From NCBI GenBank assembly GCA_021741465.1, contig JAIOXV010000013.1:1-35563 (forward strand): DNA of 35,563 nucleotides, read 5' to 3'. Position numbers and translations under genes: made by a program. This stretch comes from Paracoccaceae bacterium. Its GTDB lineage: Bacteria > Pseudomonadota > Alphaproteobacteria > Rhodobacterales > Rhodobacteraceae. Each line of letters begins with the position of its first letter. The first letter of the stretch is position 1. Shown piece after piece: positions 26,935 to 35,352 of this stretch. The notes beneath the pieces are model-generated. The model was not told the DNA's origin. It saw nothing but the letters and a program-made list of their open reading frames with translations, and did no database searches.

Positions 26935-27226
26935 CCTTTTGGCTCTTTGCCTTACTGTGATGCCAGCAGAGGCCGAGGTGCCGCCCGCCCGCGCCCGCGC
27001 TTTGGAACACTTGGTCTTGCAAGACTGTGGATCATGTCACGGCCTGACGCTGAAGGGCGGTCTTGGCCGTCCCCTGACCCGTGACGCGCTGGCCCATGCT
27101 GACCCCGACGGTCTGGCGCTGATCATTCTTGACGGCATCCCCGGCACCGCCATGCCGCCATGGCGACCGCTTCTGACCGAAGACGAAGCGCTGTGGATTG
27201 CCAGCTATTTGAAATCAAAGGACTAA
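26927..27226 (+). CDS. nirC: NirC-like small cytochrome c
   Basis: A 99-aa exported monoheme cytochrome c. It has a short signal peptide (about residues 1-16), a CGSCH heme site (34-38) and Met76 (GTAMPPW) as the probable sixth ligand. In nirS clusters NirC can donate electrons to NirS and has been implicated in heme d1 maturation. The start overlaps the nirE stop by eight bases, and the stop lies three bases before nirF. Confidence 0.88.
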   Translation: MRSLLALCLTVMPAEAEVPPARARALEHLVLQDCGSCHGLTLKGGLGRPLTRDALAHADPDGLALIILDGIPGTAMPPWRPLLTEDEALWIASYLKSKD

Positions 27227-27229
27227 CCC

Positions 27230-28366
27230 ATGCGCCCGCTGATCCTGTCGCTATTGCTGCTTGCCGCCCCCGCCTTTGGCCAAACCGCCACCGGTGATCT
27301 AGGACTGGTGATTGAACGCGCGACCGGCAGCCTTGTGCTGATCGACCGGTCCGACCGTGCCGCCATAGGGCGGATCGAAGGCTTGGGCGACCTTAGCCAC
27401 GCCACGATGACCTATTCCCCGGACGAACGCTTTGCCTATGTGTTTGGCCGCGATGGTGGTTTGACCAAGGTTGATCTGCTGACCCAAACCATCGCCGCCC
27501 GCACCGTGCAGGCGGGGAATTCCATCGGCGGGGCGATTTCGGACGATGGCAAACTGGTCGCCGTGTCGAACTATGAACCCGGCGGGGTCAAGGTGTTTGA
27601 TGCCGACACCCTGGCGCTGGTCGCCGACATCCCGGCGGCGGGCAAGACCATTGGCCTTGTCGATGTGCCGGGGCGGCGCTTTGCCTGGGCGGTCTGGGAC
27701 ACGAGCGAGGTGTTTTTGGGTGATTTTTCGGGCGCAGAACCGGTGGTCACCATGATCGGCAATGCCGGGAAAAACCCTTTTGACGCCGTGCTGACCGATG
27801 ACGCGCATACCTTTCTGGTGGGTCTGTTCGGCGAAAAGGGCGTCACTGCCTTTGATCTGTGGGCCCCCGAAACCCCGCCGCAGAAATTCCTGACCGACTA
27901 CGGAAAAACGGGCGAGGATATGCCGGTCTACAAGATGCCCCACCTGCAAAGCTGGGCCTTTACCGAAGGCCAATATGCCCTGCCCGCTGTCGGTCGGCAT
28001 GAAATCCTGTGGGTGGACCGCGAAAGCCAGACCCAGACCGCCACAACCCCCATGCATGGCCAGCCGGTGTTCATCATCGCCCAACCGGCCAGCCCCTATG
28101 TCTGGGTCAACTTTGCCACGCCGTTGAATGACGTGGTGCAGGTGGTCGACAGCCGTTCCCATGAGGTTGTCGCCACCCTGACCCCCGGCAAGGCCATTTT
28201 GCACATGGAATTCGCCCCGCGCGGGGCCGAGGTTTGGATCTCGTCTCGCGATGACAACCGGGTGCTGATCTATGACACCAAGACCCGCGAAAAGGTGGGC
28301 GAGATTGCCGCCGACTCCCCTTCGGGCATCTTCTTTACCGCCCGCGCCCATCAGACGGGGCTATAA
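27230..28366 (+). CDS. nirF: NirF, heme d1 biosynthesis protein
   Basis: Periplasmic beta-propeller protein related to the d1 domain of NirS, acting late in heme d1 formation. The 378-aa product has a Sec signal peptide (cleavage after AFG, about residue 17) without a lipobox cysteine. It should therefore be soluble in the periplasm, as in Paracoccus, unlike the Pseudomonas lipoprotein. Repeating propeller strands are visible (YSPDERFAYVFGRDG, VVDSRSHEVVATL). It is packed between nirC and nirDL with gaps of two to three bases. Confidence 0.95.
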   Translation: MRPLILSLLLLAAPAFGQTATGDLGLVIERATGSLVLIDRSDRAAIGRIEGLGDLSHATMTYSPDERFAYVFGRDGGLTKVDLLTQTIAARTVQAGNSIGGAISDDGKLVAVSNYEPGGVKVFDADTLALVADIPAAGKTIGLVDVPGRRFAWAVWDTSEVFLGDFSGAEPVVTMIGNAGKNPFDAVLTDDAHTFLVGLFGEKGVTAFDLWAPETPPQKFLTDYGKTGEDMPVYKMPHLQSWAFTEGQYALPAVGRHEILWVDRESQTQTATTPMHGQPVFIIAQPASPYVWVNFATPLNDVVQVVDSRSHEVVATLTPGKAILHMEFAPRGAEVWISSRDDNRVLIYDTKTREKVGEIAADSPSGIFFTARAHQTGL

Positions 28367-28368
28367 TA

Positions 28369-29340
28369 ATGGACGCGCTGGATCACCGCCTGCTGGATGA
28401 ATTTCAGCGCGATTTTCCGCTGGTGCCGCAGCCCTTTGCCGTGCTGGGCGCAGCGTTGGGGATTGACGAGGCCGAAGTGATCGCCCGCCTGACGCAGTTG
28501 CAAACGGCAGGTAGGGTGGCGCGGGTTGGTGGCACGGTGCGGCCCAATACGGCGGGGGCCAGCACGCTTGCCGCCTTGGCGGTGCCCGAGGCGCGGATTG
28601 ATGCAGTGGCCGCGCTGGTGAACGAAGAACCCGGCGTCAATCATTCCTACCTACGCGAGGATGATTGGAACCTGTGGTTCGTCGCCACAGCGCCCGATGC
28701 CACGGGTTTGCAAGCCTCTTTAGACCGCATCGCGGCGCGGACAGGCCTTAGGGTGCTGTCGCTGCCCTTGCTGCGGGCCTTCAACATCGACCTGGGCTTT
28801 CGCTTGACAGGCGTGCGGACGGCATTGACCACCGATGTTGCCCATGATGACACCCCGCTGCGCCCCGCTGATCGCCCGTTGTTGCAGATCATGTCCTCGG
28901 GCCTGCCGCTGGTGGCTGCCCCCTTTTCCGCCGTCGCCGCACAGCTTGGCTGGACCGAGGCGCAGGTGCTGGACCGCCTGCAAACCCTGTCTGCCGCCCG
29001 CATCCTGACCCGCATCGGCGTGATCGTGCGCCACCGCGCGATTGGCTGGGCGGCCAATGCGATGGTGGTCTGGGATGTCGCCCCGCAAGACATGGAACCC
29101 GCAGGCCGCAGCCTTGCCGCCCTGCCCGGCGTGACCTTGTGTTATCAGCGCCAGACGGTGCCGGGCCTGTGGCGCTATGGCCTGTTTTCAATGATCCACG
29201 GCCAAAGCCGCGCCGACGCACTGGCCGTGTTGGAAGCCGCCCGCGCTTTGCCCGCACTGGCCCGCGCCGATCACCGCGTTTTATTCTCAACCCGCTGCTT
29301 CAAACAAACCGGGGCATTGCTGGAAAGGACCGCCGCATGA
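28369..29340 (+). CDS. nirDL: fused NirD-NirL siroheme decarboxylase subunit
   Basis: Siroheme decarboxylase component, which removes two acetate carboxyls to give didecarboxysiroheme with NirG/NirH. The 323-aa product contains two AsnC/Lrp-like halves. Residues 1-150 are NirD-like, with NHSYLRED (His92) and NLWFVATAPD. Residues about 163-323 are NirL-like, with the CYQR...WRYGLFSMIHG segment (His277). Each half has its own N-terminal helix-turn-helix-like part. NirD-NirL fusions are known in some Paracoccus relatives. It starts two bases after nirF and overlaps nirG by four. Confidence 0.93.
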   Translation: MDALDHRLLDEFQRDFPLVPQPFAVLGAALGIDEAEVIARLTQLQTAGRVARVGGTVRPNTAGASTLAALAVPEARIDAVAALVNEEPGVNHSYLREDDWNLWFVATAPDATGLQASLDRIAARTGLRVLSLPLLRAFNIDLGFRLTGVRTALTTDVAHDDTPLRPADRPLLQIMSSGLPLVAAPFSAVAAQLGWTEAQVLDRLQTLSAARILTRIGVIVRHRAIGWAANAMVVWDVAPQDMEPAGRSLAALPGVTLCYQRQTVPGLWRYGLFSMIHGQSRADALAVLEAARALPALARADHRVLFSTRCFKQTGALLERTAA

Positions 29341-29819
29341 CACCTTTGCGCCGCACCCCGCTGACCCCAGATGCGCTGGATTCTACTGACCGCGCCATTC
29401 TAAACCGGATGCAGGACGGCCTGCCTTTGGTTCCCTACCCTTTTGCCGCCTTGGCCCAAGATTTAGGGCTGGACGAGGACGCGCTGATTGCCCGCATCCA
29501 AGCGATGCGCGAAATCGGCGCGATCACCCGTTTCGGCCCGTTCTATGACGCCGAAGCGATGGGCGGTGCCTTTTGCCTCTGCGCGATGGCGGTGCCTGCA
29601 ACCCGTTTTGACGCCGTCATGACTTTGGTCAATGCACACCCCGAGGTGGCACATAACTATGAACGCACCCACCGTTTGAACATGTGGTTCGTGCTGGCCT
29701 GTGAAAAGGCCGCGCAGATCAGGCAAACGGCGGACCGGATCGAACGCGAAGCCGGCTTGCCGGTGCTTTTGTTCCCCAAGGAGCACGAGTTTTTCATAGG
29801 CTTTAAGGTGACTGCATGA
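29337..29819 (+). CDS. nirG: NirG, siroheme decarboxylase subunit
   Basis: AsnC/Lrp-like subunit of the heme d1 siroheme decarboxylase. The 160-aa product has the NirD/NirG-type signature AHNYERTHRLNMWFVLACEK (His106) and ends in a FPKEHEFFIGFKV segment. The ATG overlaps the nirDL stop and the stop overlaps nirH, in ATGA arrangements on both sides. A longer open frame upstream lies inside nirDL and is rejected. Confidence 0.93.
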   Translation: MTPLRRTPLTPDALDSTDRAILNRMQDGLPLVPYPFAALAQDLGLDEDALIARIQAMREIGAITRFGPFYDAEAMGGAFCLCAMAVPATRFDAVMTLVNAHPEVAHNYERTHRLNMWFVLACEKAAQIRQTADRIEREAGLPVLLFPKEHEFFIGFKVTA

Positions 29820-30301
29820 CCATCCCCGATCTTGACCGCCGGATCATCGCCGCCACCACCGGCGGCCTGCCGCTGACCCCCGCCCCCTTTGCCGAGGTTG
29901 CAGGTTGGCTGGGCATTTCTGAGGACACCGTGATCGACCGCATGGCCGCGATGCAGGGCGCAGGCGTCATCCGCCGTGTGGCCATTGCGCCCAATCACTA
30001 TGCGCTGGGTCTGACCGCCAATGGGATGAGCGTTTGGGATATTGATGACGCCCGCGCAATTGATCTGGGCGCGCAGGTTGGGGCGTTGTCGTTTGTCTCG
30101 CACTGCTACTTGCGCCCACGCGCGGACGGCTGGCCCTATAACCTGTTTGCCATGATCCACGGCCACAACCGGGACGAGGTGGAAGCCCTGCGCACGCAGA
30201 TTGCCACCCTGTTGGGGCCTTCCTGCCGGGCGTCCGATATCCTGTATTCCACTCGGATTTTGAAAAAGACCGGGTTGCGGCTGACTGAAGGGGGCCTTTG
30301 A
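29816..30301 (+). CDS. nirH: NirH, siroheme decarboxylase subunit
   Basis: AsnC/Lrp-like partner of NirG. The 161-aa product carries the NirL/NirH-type segment [20 protein letters not shown] (His115), in the region that holds the substrate-binding histidine in AhbA/B-type decarboxylases, and ends with a [15 protein letters not shown] motif. It shares one base with nirJ (TGATG). Confidence 0.93.
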   Translation: MTIPDLDRRIIAATTGGLPLTPAPFAEVAGWLGISEDTVIDRMAAMQGAGVIRRVAIAPNHYALGLTANGMSVWDIDDARAIDLGAQVGALSFVSHCYLRPRADGWPYNLFAMIHGHNRDEVEALRTQIATLLGPSCRASDILYSTRILKKTGLRLTEGGL

Positions 30302-31518
30302 TGTTTCGCCTGACGCAATACATGCAGGAACTGGTCACCCCCACCCCACCGCGCCGCCGGGTGTCGGCGGGGGGCGTGAAACCGGTGGTGATCTGGAACC
30401 TGACCCGCACCTGCAACCTGAAATGCCGCCACTGTTATACGACCAGTGCCGATGTGCCGTTTCCGGGCGAACTTAGCCACGATCAGGCGATGGGTGTGCT
30501 GGACGATCTGTCGGGCTTTGGCATTCCGGCCCTGATCCTGTCGGGGGGCGAACCCCTTAGCCGGTTTGACTTCTGGGATCTGGCCGAACGGGCGCGGGCA
30601 CTGAACTTCCGGCATCTGTCGCTGTCGACCAATGGCACCAAACTGGGCGGAGAGAATGCTGACCGGGTGGCAGCGCTGGGGTTTGACTACGTTGGTATAT
30701 CCTTGGACGGGATTGGCGCGAAAAACGATTGGTTTCGCGGTGTGGATGGGGCCTTTGCCGATGCTTTGGCCGGGGTTCGGGCCTGCAAGGCGCGCGGAGT
30801 GAAGGTGGGTTTGCGGTTCACCATCACCGAAGACAACGCCGAAATGCTGCCTGCCATGCTGGATCTGTGCGACGCCGAGGGGGTGGACAAATTCTATCTG
30901 TCGCATCTGGTCTATGCCGGGCGCGGCGACAAGCACCGGGGCGAGGATACCGAACACGCCCGCACCCGCGCGGCAATGGATGTTCTGCTGGAGCGGGCCT
31001 GGTCGGCGATCAAATCCGGCCACCCGCTGGAGGTTGTCACCGGTAACAACGACGCCGATGCGGTGTATTTTCTGCAATGGGTCGCTGACAATTTCAGCCC
31101 GGAACAGACGGCCCATGTCCGCGCGCATCTTGAGGCATGGGGCGGCAATTCCAGTGGGCTTGGCGTGGCCAATATTGACCCGCAAGGCAAAGTGCATCCT
31201 GATACCTATTGGTCGGATTACACCGTGGGCTCGGTGAAAGCCGACCGTTTCTCGGCGCTGTGGACCGGGGATGATGCCATGCTGGCCACCCTGCGCCAAC
31301 GCCCCCGCCCCCTGAAAGGCCGCTGCGGTGCCTGTGCGTTTCAGGCGGTTTGCGGTGGCAACACCCGCATCCGGGCCTTGCAGGTGACGGGCGATCCCTG
31401 GGCCGAAGATCCGGCTTGCTATATGACCAATGCCGAGATTGGCGCGGGCGACGCCGCCCGCCTGACCGTCACGCCGTTCCGGGGGAAAAGCCATGATCCG
31501 GCGCATAATTTTCTTTAG
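30301..31518 (+). CDS. nirJ: NirJ, radical SAM heme d1 synthesis enzyme
   Basis: Radical SAM enzyme acting on didecarboxysiroheme, thought to replace propionate side chains on the way to the heme d1 oxo groups. The 405-aa product has the CxxxCxxC cluster (Cys38, Cys42, Cys45 in [11 protein letters not shown]), a GGEP motif ([10 protein letters not shown]), and a C-terminal SPASM-type cysteine cluster ([12 protein letters not shown] and a later DPACY). The ATG at 30301 is preferred over an adjacent TTG. It overlaps nirN by 26 nt. Confidence 0.95.
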   Translation: MFRLTQYMQELVTPTPPRRRVSAGGVKPVVIWNLTRTCNLKCRHCYTTSADVPFPGELSHDQAMGVLDDLSGFGIPALILSGGEPLSRFDFWDLAERARALNFRHLSLSTNGTKLGGENADRVAALGFDYVGISLDGIGAKNDWFRGVDGAFADALAGVRACKARGVKVGLRFTITEDNAEMLPAMLDLCDAEGVDKFYLSHLVYAGRGDKHRGEDTEHARTRAAMDVLLERAWSAIKSGHPLEVVTGNNDADAVYFLQWVADNFSPEQTAHVRAHLEAWGGNSSGLGVANIDPQGKVHPDTYWSDYTVGSVKADRFSALWTGDDAMLATLRQRPRPLKGRCGACAFQAVCGGNTRIRALQVTGDPWAEDPACYMTNAEIGAGDAARLTVTPFRGKSHDPAHNFL

Positions 31519-33034
31519 CCTGCTGGCCTTTCCAGCCTTTGCCGAGCCCGATGGTGCTATGATCTACGCCGATCAGTGCGCAGGCTGCCACGCGGCCACA
31601 CGATTGGGTGGCACGGGCCCCGCGCTGATTCCTGAAAGCCTTGGGCGCATCAAGGGCGACGCGCTGACCAGCCTTATCGCCAAGGGGCGCACCGCCACCC
31701 AGATGCCCGCCTTTGCCAACACGCTGTCGCCTGCCGACATCGCGGCGGTGGCGGGCTATATTGCTTCGCCGCTTGCCACCCCCCCGGTCTGGAATGAAAC
31801 CGACATCGCCGCGACCCGCGAGATGACCGATTACACCCCCGCCACCGCGCCCATATTCACTGGCGATCCGCTGAACATCACGCTGGTCGTGGAAACCGGC
31901 GATCATCATGTGTCGGTGCTGGACGGTGACAGCTTTGCCGTGCTTGACCGCTTTGCCACGCCCTTTGCCGTACATGGTGGGCCAAAGTTCACCCCAGACG
32001 GCCGCTTTGTCTTCATCATGTCGCGCGATGGTTGGGTGCAGAAATACGATATCTGGAGCCTTAAAGAAGTCGGCCGCATCCGAGCCGGTCTGAACAGCCG
32101 CAACATCGCGATGAGTGCGGATGGCAAATGGCTGGCGGTGGCGAATTACTTGCCGACCACGCTGACCATCCTGTCAACCGCTGATCTGACGGTGAAAAAG
32201 GTGGTTCCCGTGATGGGCCGCGATGGTACGCCCAGCCGGGTTGCCGCCGTATATCAGGCACCGCAGCGCGAAACCTTTGTGCTGGCCCTGAAAGACCTGC
32301 CCGAGATCTGGGAGATTGCCACCAATGAGGACGGCGGTCCCTATTCCGAGGGCCTTGTTCACTCCAACGAAAACGGCATGGAAGAGGCATTGGGCGTCGA
32401 ACGCGGCCTTTTCGCCCGCCGCCGCATTGCCGTGTCTGCCCCCTTGGATGACTTTTTCTTCAGCCCAGATTACCGCAACCTGATCGGCACCAACCGCGAG
32501 GCTGAAACCGGGGTTGTGGTCAATCTGGATGTCGGGCGCGAGATTGCCAGCCTGCCCCTGCCCGGCATGCCGCATCTAGGGTCTGGCATCACATGGGATC
32601 GTGACGGCCACAAAGTCATGGCCACCCCACACCTGACCGAAGGCATGCTGTCGGTGATCGACATGACCGACTGGTCATTGGTGAAAACGATTCCGACCGA
32701 CGGTCCGGGGTTCTTTTTGCGCAGCCACGCCAACACGCCCTATGTCTGGGCCGATGTCTTTACCGGCGATAACAAGGGCCATATCCACATCCTCGACAAA
32801 CAATCGCTGGACATAGTGCAAACCCTGATCCCCGAGCCGGGCAAGACCGTGGCCCATACCGAATTCACCCGTAATGGCAAATATGCGCTGGTGTCGATCT
32901 GGGAAATGGATGGCGCGGTGATTGTCTATGACGCGGCGACCTTCAAAGAAATCAAACGCTTGCCGATGAGCAAGCCTGCCGGAAAATACAATGTCTGGAA
33001 CAAGATCACCTTCGAAGACGGCACCAGCCACTAG
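31493..33034 (+). CDS. nirN: NirN, dihydro-heme d1 dehydrogenase
   Basis: Periplasmic cd1-like cytochrome that catalyses the last step of heme d1 synthesis, introducing the acrylate double bond. The 513-aa product has a signal peptide (cleavage after AFA, residue 17), a CAGCH heme site (29-33) with Met71 (TQMPAF), and a d1-type propeller. It is shorter than NirS and lacks the NirS active-site PHPGRG motif, which separates it from the reductase. The start overlaps nirJ by 26 nt. Confidence 0.95.
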   Translation: MIRRIIFFSLLAFPAFAEPDGAMIYADQCAGCHAATRLGGTGPALIPESLGRIKGDALTSLIAKGRTATQMPAFANTLSPADIAAVAGYIASPLATPPVWNETDIAATREMTDYTPATAPIFTGDPLNITLVVETGDHHVSVLDGDSFAVLDRFATPFAVHGGPKFTPDGRFVFIMSRDGWVQKYDIWSLKEVGRIRAGLNSRNIAMSADGKWLAVANYLPTTLTILSTADLTVKKVVPVMGRDGTPSRVAAVYQAPQRETFVLALKDLPEIWEIATNEDGGPYSEGLVHSNENGMEEALGVERGLFARRRIAVSAPLDDFFFSPDYRNLIGTNREAETGVVVNLDVGREIASLPLPGMPHLGSGITWDRDGHKVMATPHLTEGMLSVIDMTDWSLVKTIPTDGPGFFLRSHANTPYVWADVFTGDNKGHIHILDKQSLDIVQTLIPEPGKTVAHTEFTRNGKYALVSIWEMDGAVIVYDAATFKEIKRLPMSKPAGKYNVWNKITFEDGTSH

Positions 33035-33263
33035 CGCGCCCAATCCACATCAAAGCCTGTGGAAGCTGGGGGTGATGTTGTGGCCGTTTGCCACCTCGGC
33101 GGTGGCGATCAATCTGTTCATGCTGGGGCTGTTGGGGCAGGCAATCGGCCTTGCGGCGCTGTCGCCGCTGACGGCGCTTTGGCTGTCGCTACCGCTGGGT
33201 CTGCCTGCGACTTGGGCCGCGGCCCGCTGGGTTCGCAGTCTGTTACGGCAGGCGGAAGGATGA
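32991..33263 (+). CDS. small NnrT-like membrane protein
   Basis: A 90-aa protein with a polar N-terminus of about 22 residues and two hydrophobic segments (LGVMLWPFATSAVAINLFML and LTALWLSLPLGLPATWAA). Size, layout and place resemble the small NnrT proteins found in denitrification clusters of Rhodobacteraceae, but I am not certain of the family. The ATG at 32991 lies inside the end of nirN (44-nt overlap), with GGAA seven bases upstream; no better start exists before the first membrane segment. It ends just before a terminator and is the last gene of the operon. Confidence 0.7.
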   Translation: MSGTRSPSKTAPATSAPNPHQSLWKLGVMLWPFATSAVAINLFMLGLLGQAIGLAALSPLTALWLSLPLGLPATWAAARWVRSLLRQAEG

Positions 33264-33265
33264 CT

Positions 33266-33285
33266 GAGGGGCGGTAGAGCCCCTC
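33266..33285. terminator. bidirectional terminator hairpin between nir operon and cytochrome c gene
   Basis: A perfect 7-bp stem GAGGGGC/GCCCCTC with a six-base loop lies between two convergent genes, three bases after the rightward stop and 10 bases beyond the leftward stop. A T-rich stretch (TTTCATTATTTC) follows in the plus direction after four further bases. This fits a rho-independent terminator, probably used from both sides. Confidence 0.75.
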
Positions 33286-33295
33286 TGCCGTTTCA

Positions 33296-33697
33296 TTATT
33301 TCAGCGTCGCAAGATAGGCCGCCATATCCTCACCGCCTTTGGCCAGCTTGAATGTCATCTTCGATTTGGCCGCCGCGTCACCGGTTTTGTCCTGCAACCA
33401 TTTGGCCGGATCGACCACGTAGGCAGCGATGCTTGCCTCGTCCCAGAGGGTGCCATCGGAACCTGCAGCCACCATGGACTCGCCGTATTTGAAATCGGCA
33501 ACGCTGCCGATCTGGCGGCCAACAACGGCAAACAGGTTTGGCCCAGTTTTGCCGCCTTTGACAATTTCGGTGCCGTCAGTGGCAGTGATGGCATGGCAGG
33601 ATTTGCATTTCTTGAAATCAGCCTCACCTTTGGCGGCATCACCAGCAAAGGCAGGCGATGACAGAAGGGCGGCAGCGACGATCAGGCGGAACAACAT
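33296..33697 (-). CDS. class I cytochrome c (c2/c550-like)
   Basis: Soluble periplasmic electron carrier. The 133-aa precursor has a signal peptide (cleavage after AFA, residue 18), a CKSCH heme site (31-35) and Met114 (KSKMTF) as sixth ligand. It has the larger c2/c550-type loop structure (TGPNLFAVVGRQIGS, YVVDPAKWLQ). The start at 33697 is chosen for its signal peptide and an upstream AAGGATAT site. An NNR-type box upstream suggests coexpression with nir and nor, so it may carry electrons from the bc1 complex to NirS and NorC (inference). Confidence 0.93.
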   Translation of the reverse strand: MLFRLIVAAALLSSPAFAGDAAKGEADFKKCKSCHAITATDGTEIVKGGKTGPNLFAVVGRQIGSVADFKYGESMVAAGSDGTLWDEASIAAYVVDPAKWLQDKTGDAAAKSKMTFKLAKGGEDMAAYLATLK

Positions 33698-33775
33698 GGG
33701 ATATCCTTTCAGGAACAGCTGCACGGGCGGGGAAGCGCCTTGGTCTATGCAAGCCTTGCAAAACAGCGGCTGTCC

Positions 33776-33789
33776 TTGACTTTTGTCAG
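33776..33789 (-). promoter_or_regulatory. NNR/Fnr-type box upstream of cytochrome c gene
   Basis: TTGAC-TTTT-GTCAG on the plus strand, nine of ten half-site positions matching TTGAC-N4-GTCAA. It lies in the only gap before the cytochrome c gene, 78 nt from its start codon. The other flanking gene ends here, so the box can only serve the cytochrome. Confidence 0.7.
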
Positions 33790-33800
33790 ATCAGCCTTGG

Positions 33801-34175
33801 CTACACGCGCCCTGTGCGGCCCAGTGCCTTCATGGCAACCCACACCATCACAGCCCAGAAAAATGTCCGCAGTGTCATGGCCCCGACCGTGCGCATCTCA
33901 AAGGCATCCCCTGCCAAAACCCGCCAGCCGAAGGCGGCAAAGATCGCCGCTGTTGCGATCAGGATGATCAGCGCCGCGGGCAACCCAAGCCGATGCCCGA
34001 TCATCAAAAGCGCGCCCCCGATAACATAGGCAAACCCCGCGATGAAGTTGAACCGCAGGACAAAGGGCACAACGGCCCCCATGTCAACCGCGCCGGACAG
34101 GGCCGATCCGCCCGAGATTAGCGTCAACAAACCAAAGGCGATGGCCGCAGCACCGGCGATGTGATGAGTTTTCAT
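33801..34175 (-). CDS. small four-helix membrane protein of unknown function
   Basis: Not recognised. The 124-aa product has four hydrophobic segments and no cofactor motif apart from scattered histidines near the N-terminus (MKTHH). It is the second gene of a leftward pair: its ATG overlaps the stop of the TetR regulator gene (ATGA), so it is probably controlled by that regulator. Confidence 0.75.
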   Translation of the reverse strand: MKTHHIAGAAAIAFGLLTLISGGSALSGAVDMGAVVPFVLRFNFIAGFAYVIGGALLMIGHRLGLPAALIILIATAAIFAAFGWRVLAGDAFEMRTVGAMTLRTFFWAVMVWVAMKALGRTGRV

Positions 34176-34780
34176 TTCTGCCCCTCCTTGCAGGCAAACA
34201 GGACCAATTGCACCTCCAGCAGGCGCATCCCCTCGGGCAGGATGTCAAAGCTGCGTGACCCAAGGCTCCACCTTATGGCGATACCCTGAACAAGCGAGGT
34301 CAGCAGCACGGCGGCATCCTTTGGCTGAACGCTCGCCCCCATCAACCCGGCTTCGGCCATGGCCTGCAGGTTTGCCACCAGATACGCCTGATACTTCATC
34401 AGAACCCCGCGAAACCGGTCGCGCAGGGCCGCATTGTCAACGTTCAATTCGCGGGAGTGCAGAATGGCCGGAAGCGCGGGGGTTTGCTCGATCTGCTGCA
34501 ACTGCGCGGCGATCAGCGCCTTTAGTCGCGCTTGCGGGTTTTCGCTGTTCGTCACAGCCTGCTGCCACGCGCATTCCAGCCGATCCGCAATGGCGTCCCC
34601 GACCGCGGTCCAAAGCTCTGCCTTTGTCGGGAAGTGCCGGAAGATAGCGGCTTGTGTCACGCCGACCTCTTGCGCGATGTCATTGGTCGTCAGCCGGTCC
34701 GGGCCGATACGGTCGGCCAGATCCAGAACGGCCGCAATGATTTCGGTCTTGCGATCCTCGGCAGATTTGCGACGTAACAT
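34172..34780 (-). CDS. TetR family transcriptional regulator
   Basis: Ligand-responsive repressor. The 202-aa product has an N-terminal TetR helix-turn-helix (about residues 10-57; LTTNDIAQEVGVTQAAIFRHFPTK carries the recognition helix). A helical ligand/dimer domain follows. It is divergent from the cytochrome b561-efflux genes, and an imperfect palindrome lies just upstream. It probably represses both directions, with efflux of an unknown compound as output (inference). Confidence 0.92.
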   Translation of the reverse strand: MLRRKSAEDRKTEIIAAVLDLADRIGPDRLTTNDIAQEVGVTQAAIFRHFPTKAELWTAVGDAIADRLECAWQQAVTNSENPQARLKALIAAQLQQIEQTPALPAILHSRELNVDNAALRDRFRGVLMKYQAYLVANLQAMAEAGLMGASVQPKDAAVLLTSLVQGIAIRWSLGSRSFDILPEGMRLLEVQLVLFACKEGQK

Positions 34781-34797
34781 AGAGCACCTCTTGTAAG

Positions 34798-34811
34798 TAA
34801 GTAATCACTAA
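34798..34811. promoter_or_regulatory. candidate TetR operator
   Basis: TAAGTAATCACTAA, an imperfect dyad of the pattern T.AGT.AT.ACT.A with 10 of 14 symmetric positions, lies 18 bp before the tetR start and 50 bp before the b561 start. The location between divergent genes is that expected for an autoregulated TetR repressor. Confidence 0.45.
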
Positions 34812-34860
34812 CATAATCTGCAAGGCAAGCAAGCTGATTCGCCAGAGCGAGAGGACCGCC

Positions 34861-35349
34861 ATGCCAAGCCCCAAAGGATACACCCGCCTTCAGATCGCAT
34901 TCCACTGGGGCGCGGCCCTGCTGATCGTGCAGCAATACCTGTTCAAGGACGCCATCGCCGCCGCGTGGGACGCTGCCGCAAAGGGGGTGGAAATCGCCTT
35001 CAACCCGCTGGTTCTGGCCCATGTCGCAGGCGGTGCATTGGTCATGCTGTTCGCGTTGTGGCGCCTGTCGATCAAGGCGCGGTGCGGCGCGCCTGCCATG
35101 GTCGGTGAAAGTGCCGCGCAGCGCGCCTTGGCAAAGGCCGCCCATGTCGGCCTTTACGCGCTGATGATCCTGATGCCGCTCAGCGGGTCGATGGCCTGGT
35201 TCGGCGGGGTCGATTTGGCCGCGCAGGGCCATAAAGTGCTGAAGATTGTGCTGTTGGCGCTGGTGGCGCTGCATGTTGTGGGGGCGCTCTATCATCACTT
35301 CGTGCTGAAAGACGGCCTGATCAACCGCATGCGCCGGGCTGAGGGCTGA
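34861..35349 (+). CDS. cytochrome b561-like membrane protein
   Basis: Four-helix di-heme b561-type membrane protein, probably a quinol-linked electron carrier. The 162-aa product has the family start (GYTRLQIAFHW) and histidines in each helix: FHWGAA, LAHVAGG, AAHVGLY and ALHVVGALYHH. LILMPLSGSMAW-type sequence before the last helix is also typical. It starts an apparent operon with the efflux adaptor three bases downstream. Confidence 0.9.
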   Translation: MPSPKGYTRLQIAFHWGAALLIVQQYLFKDAIAAAWDAAAKGVEIAFNPLVLAHVAGGALVMLFALWRLSIKARCGAPAMVGESAAQRALAKAAHVGLYALMILMPLSGSMAWFGGVDLAAQGHKVLKIVLLALVALHVVGALYHHFVLKDGLINRMRRAEG

Positions 35350-35352
35350 GCG

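Noticed and set aside
27299-28351. 350-codon leftward frame opposite nirF
   Set aside because: It mirrors nirF exactly. Long antisense frames are common in high-GC genes, and the translated sequence has no protein-like pattern.
30136-31506. 456-codon leftward frame opposite nirH/nirJ
   Set aside because: It is an antisense shadow of genes with clear catalytic motifs and has no recognisable domain.
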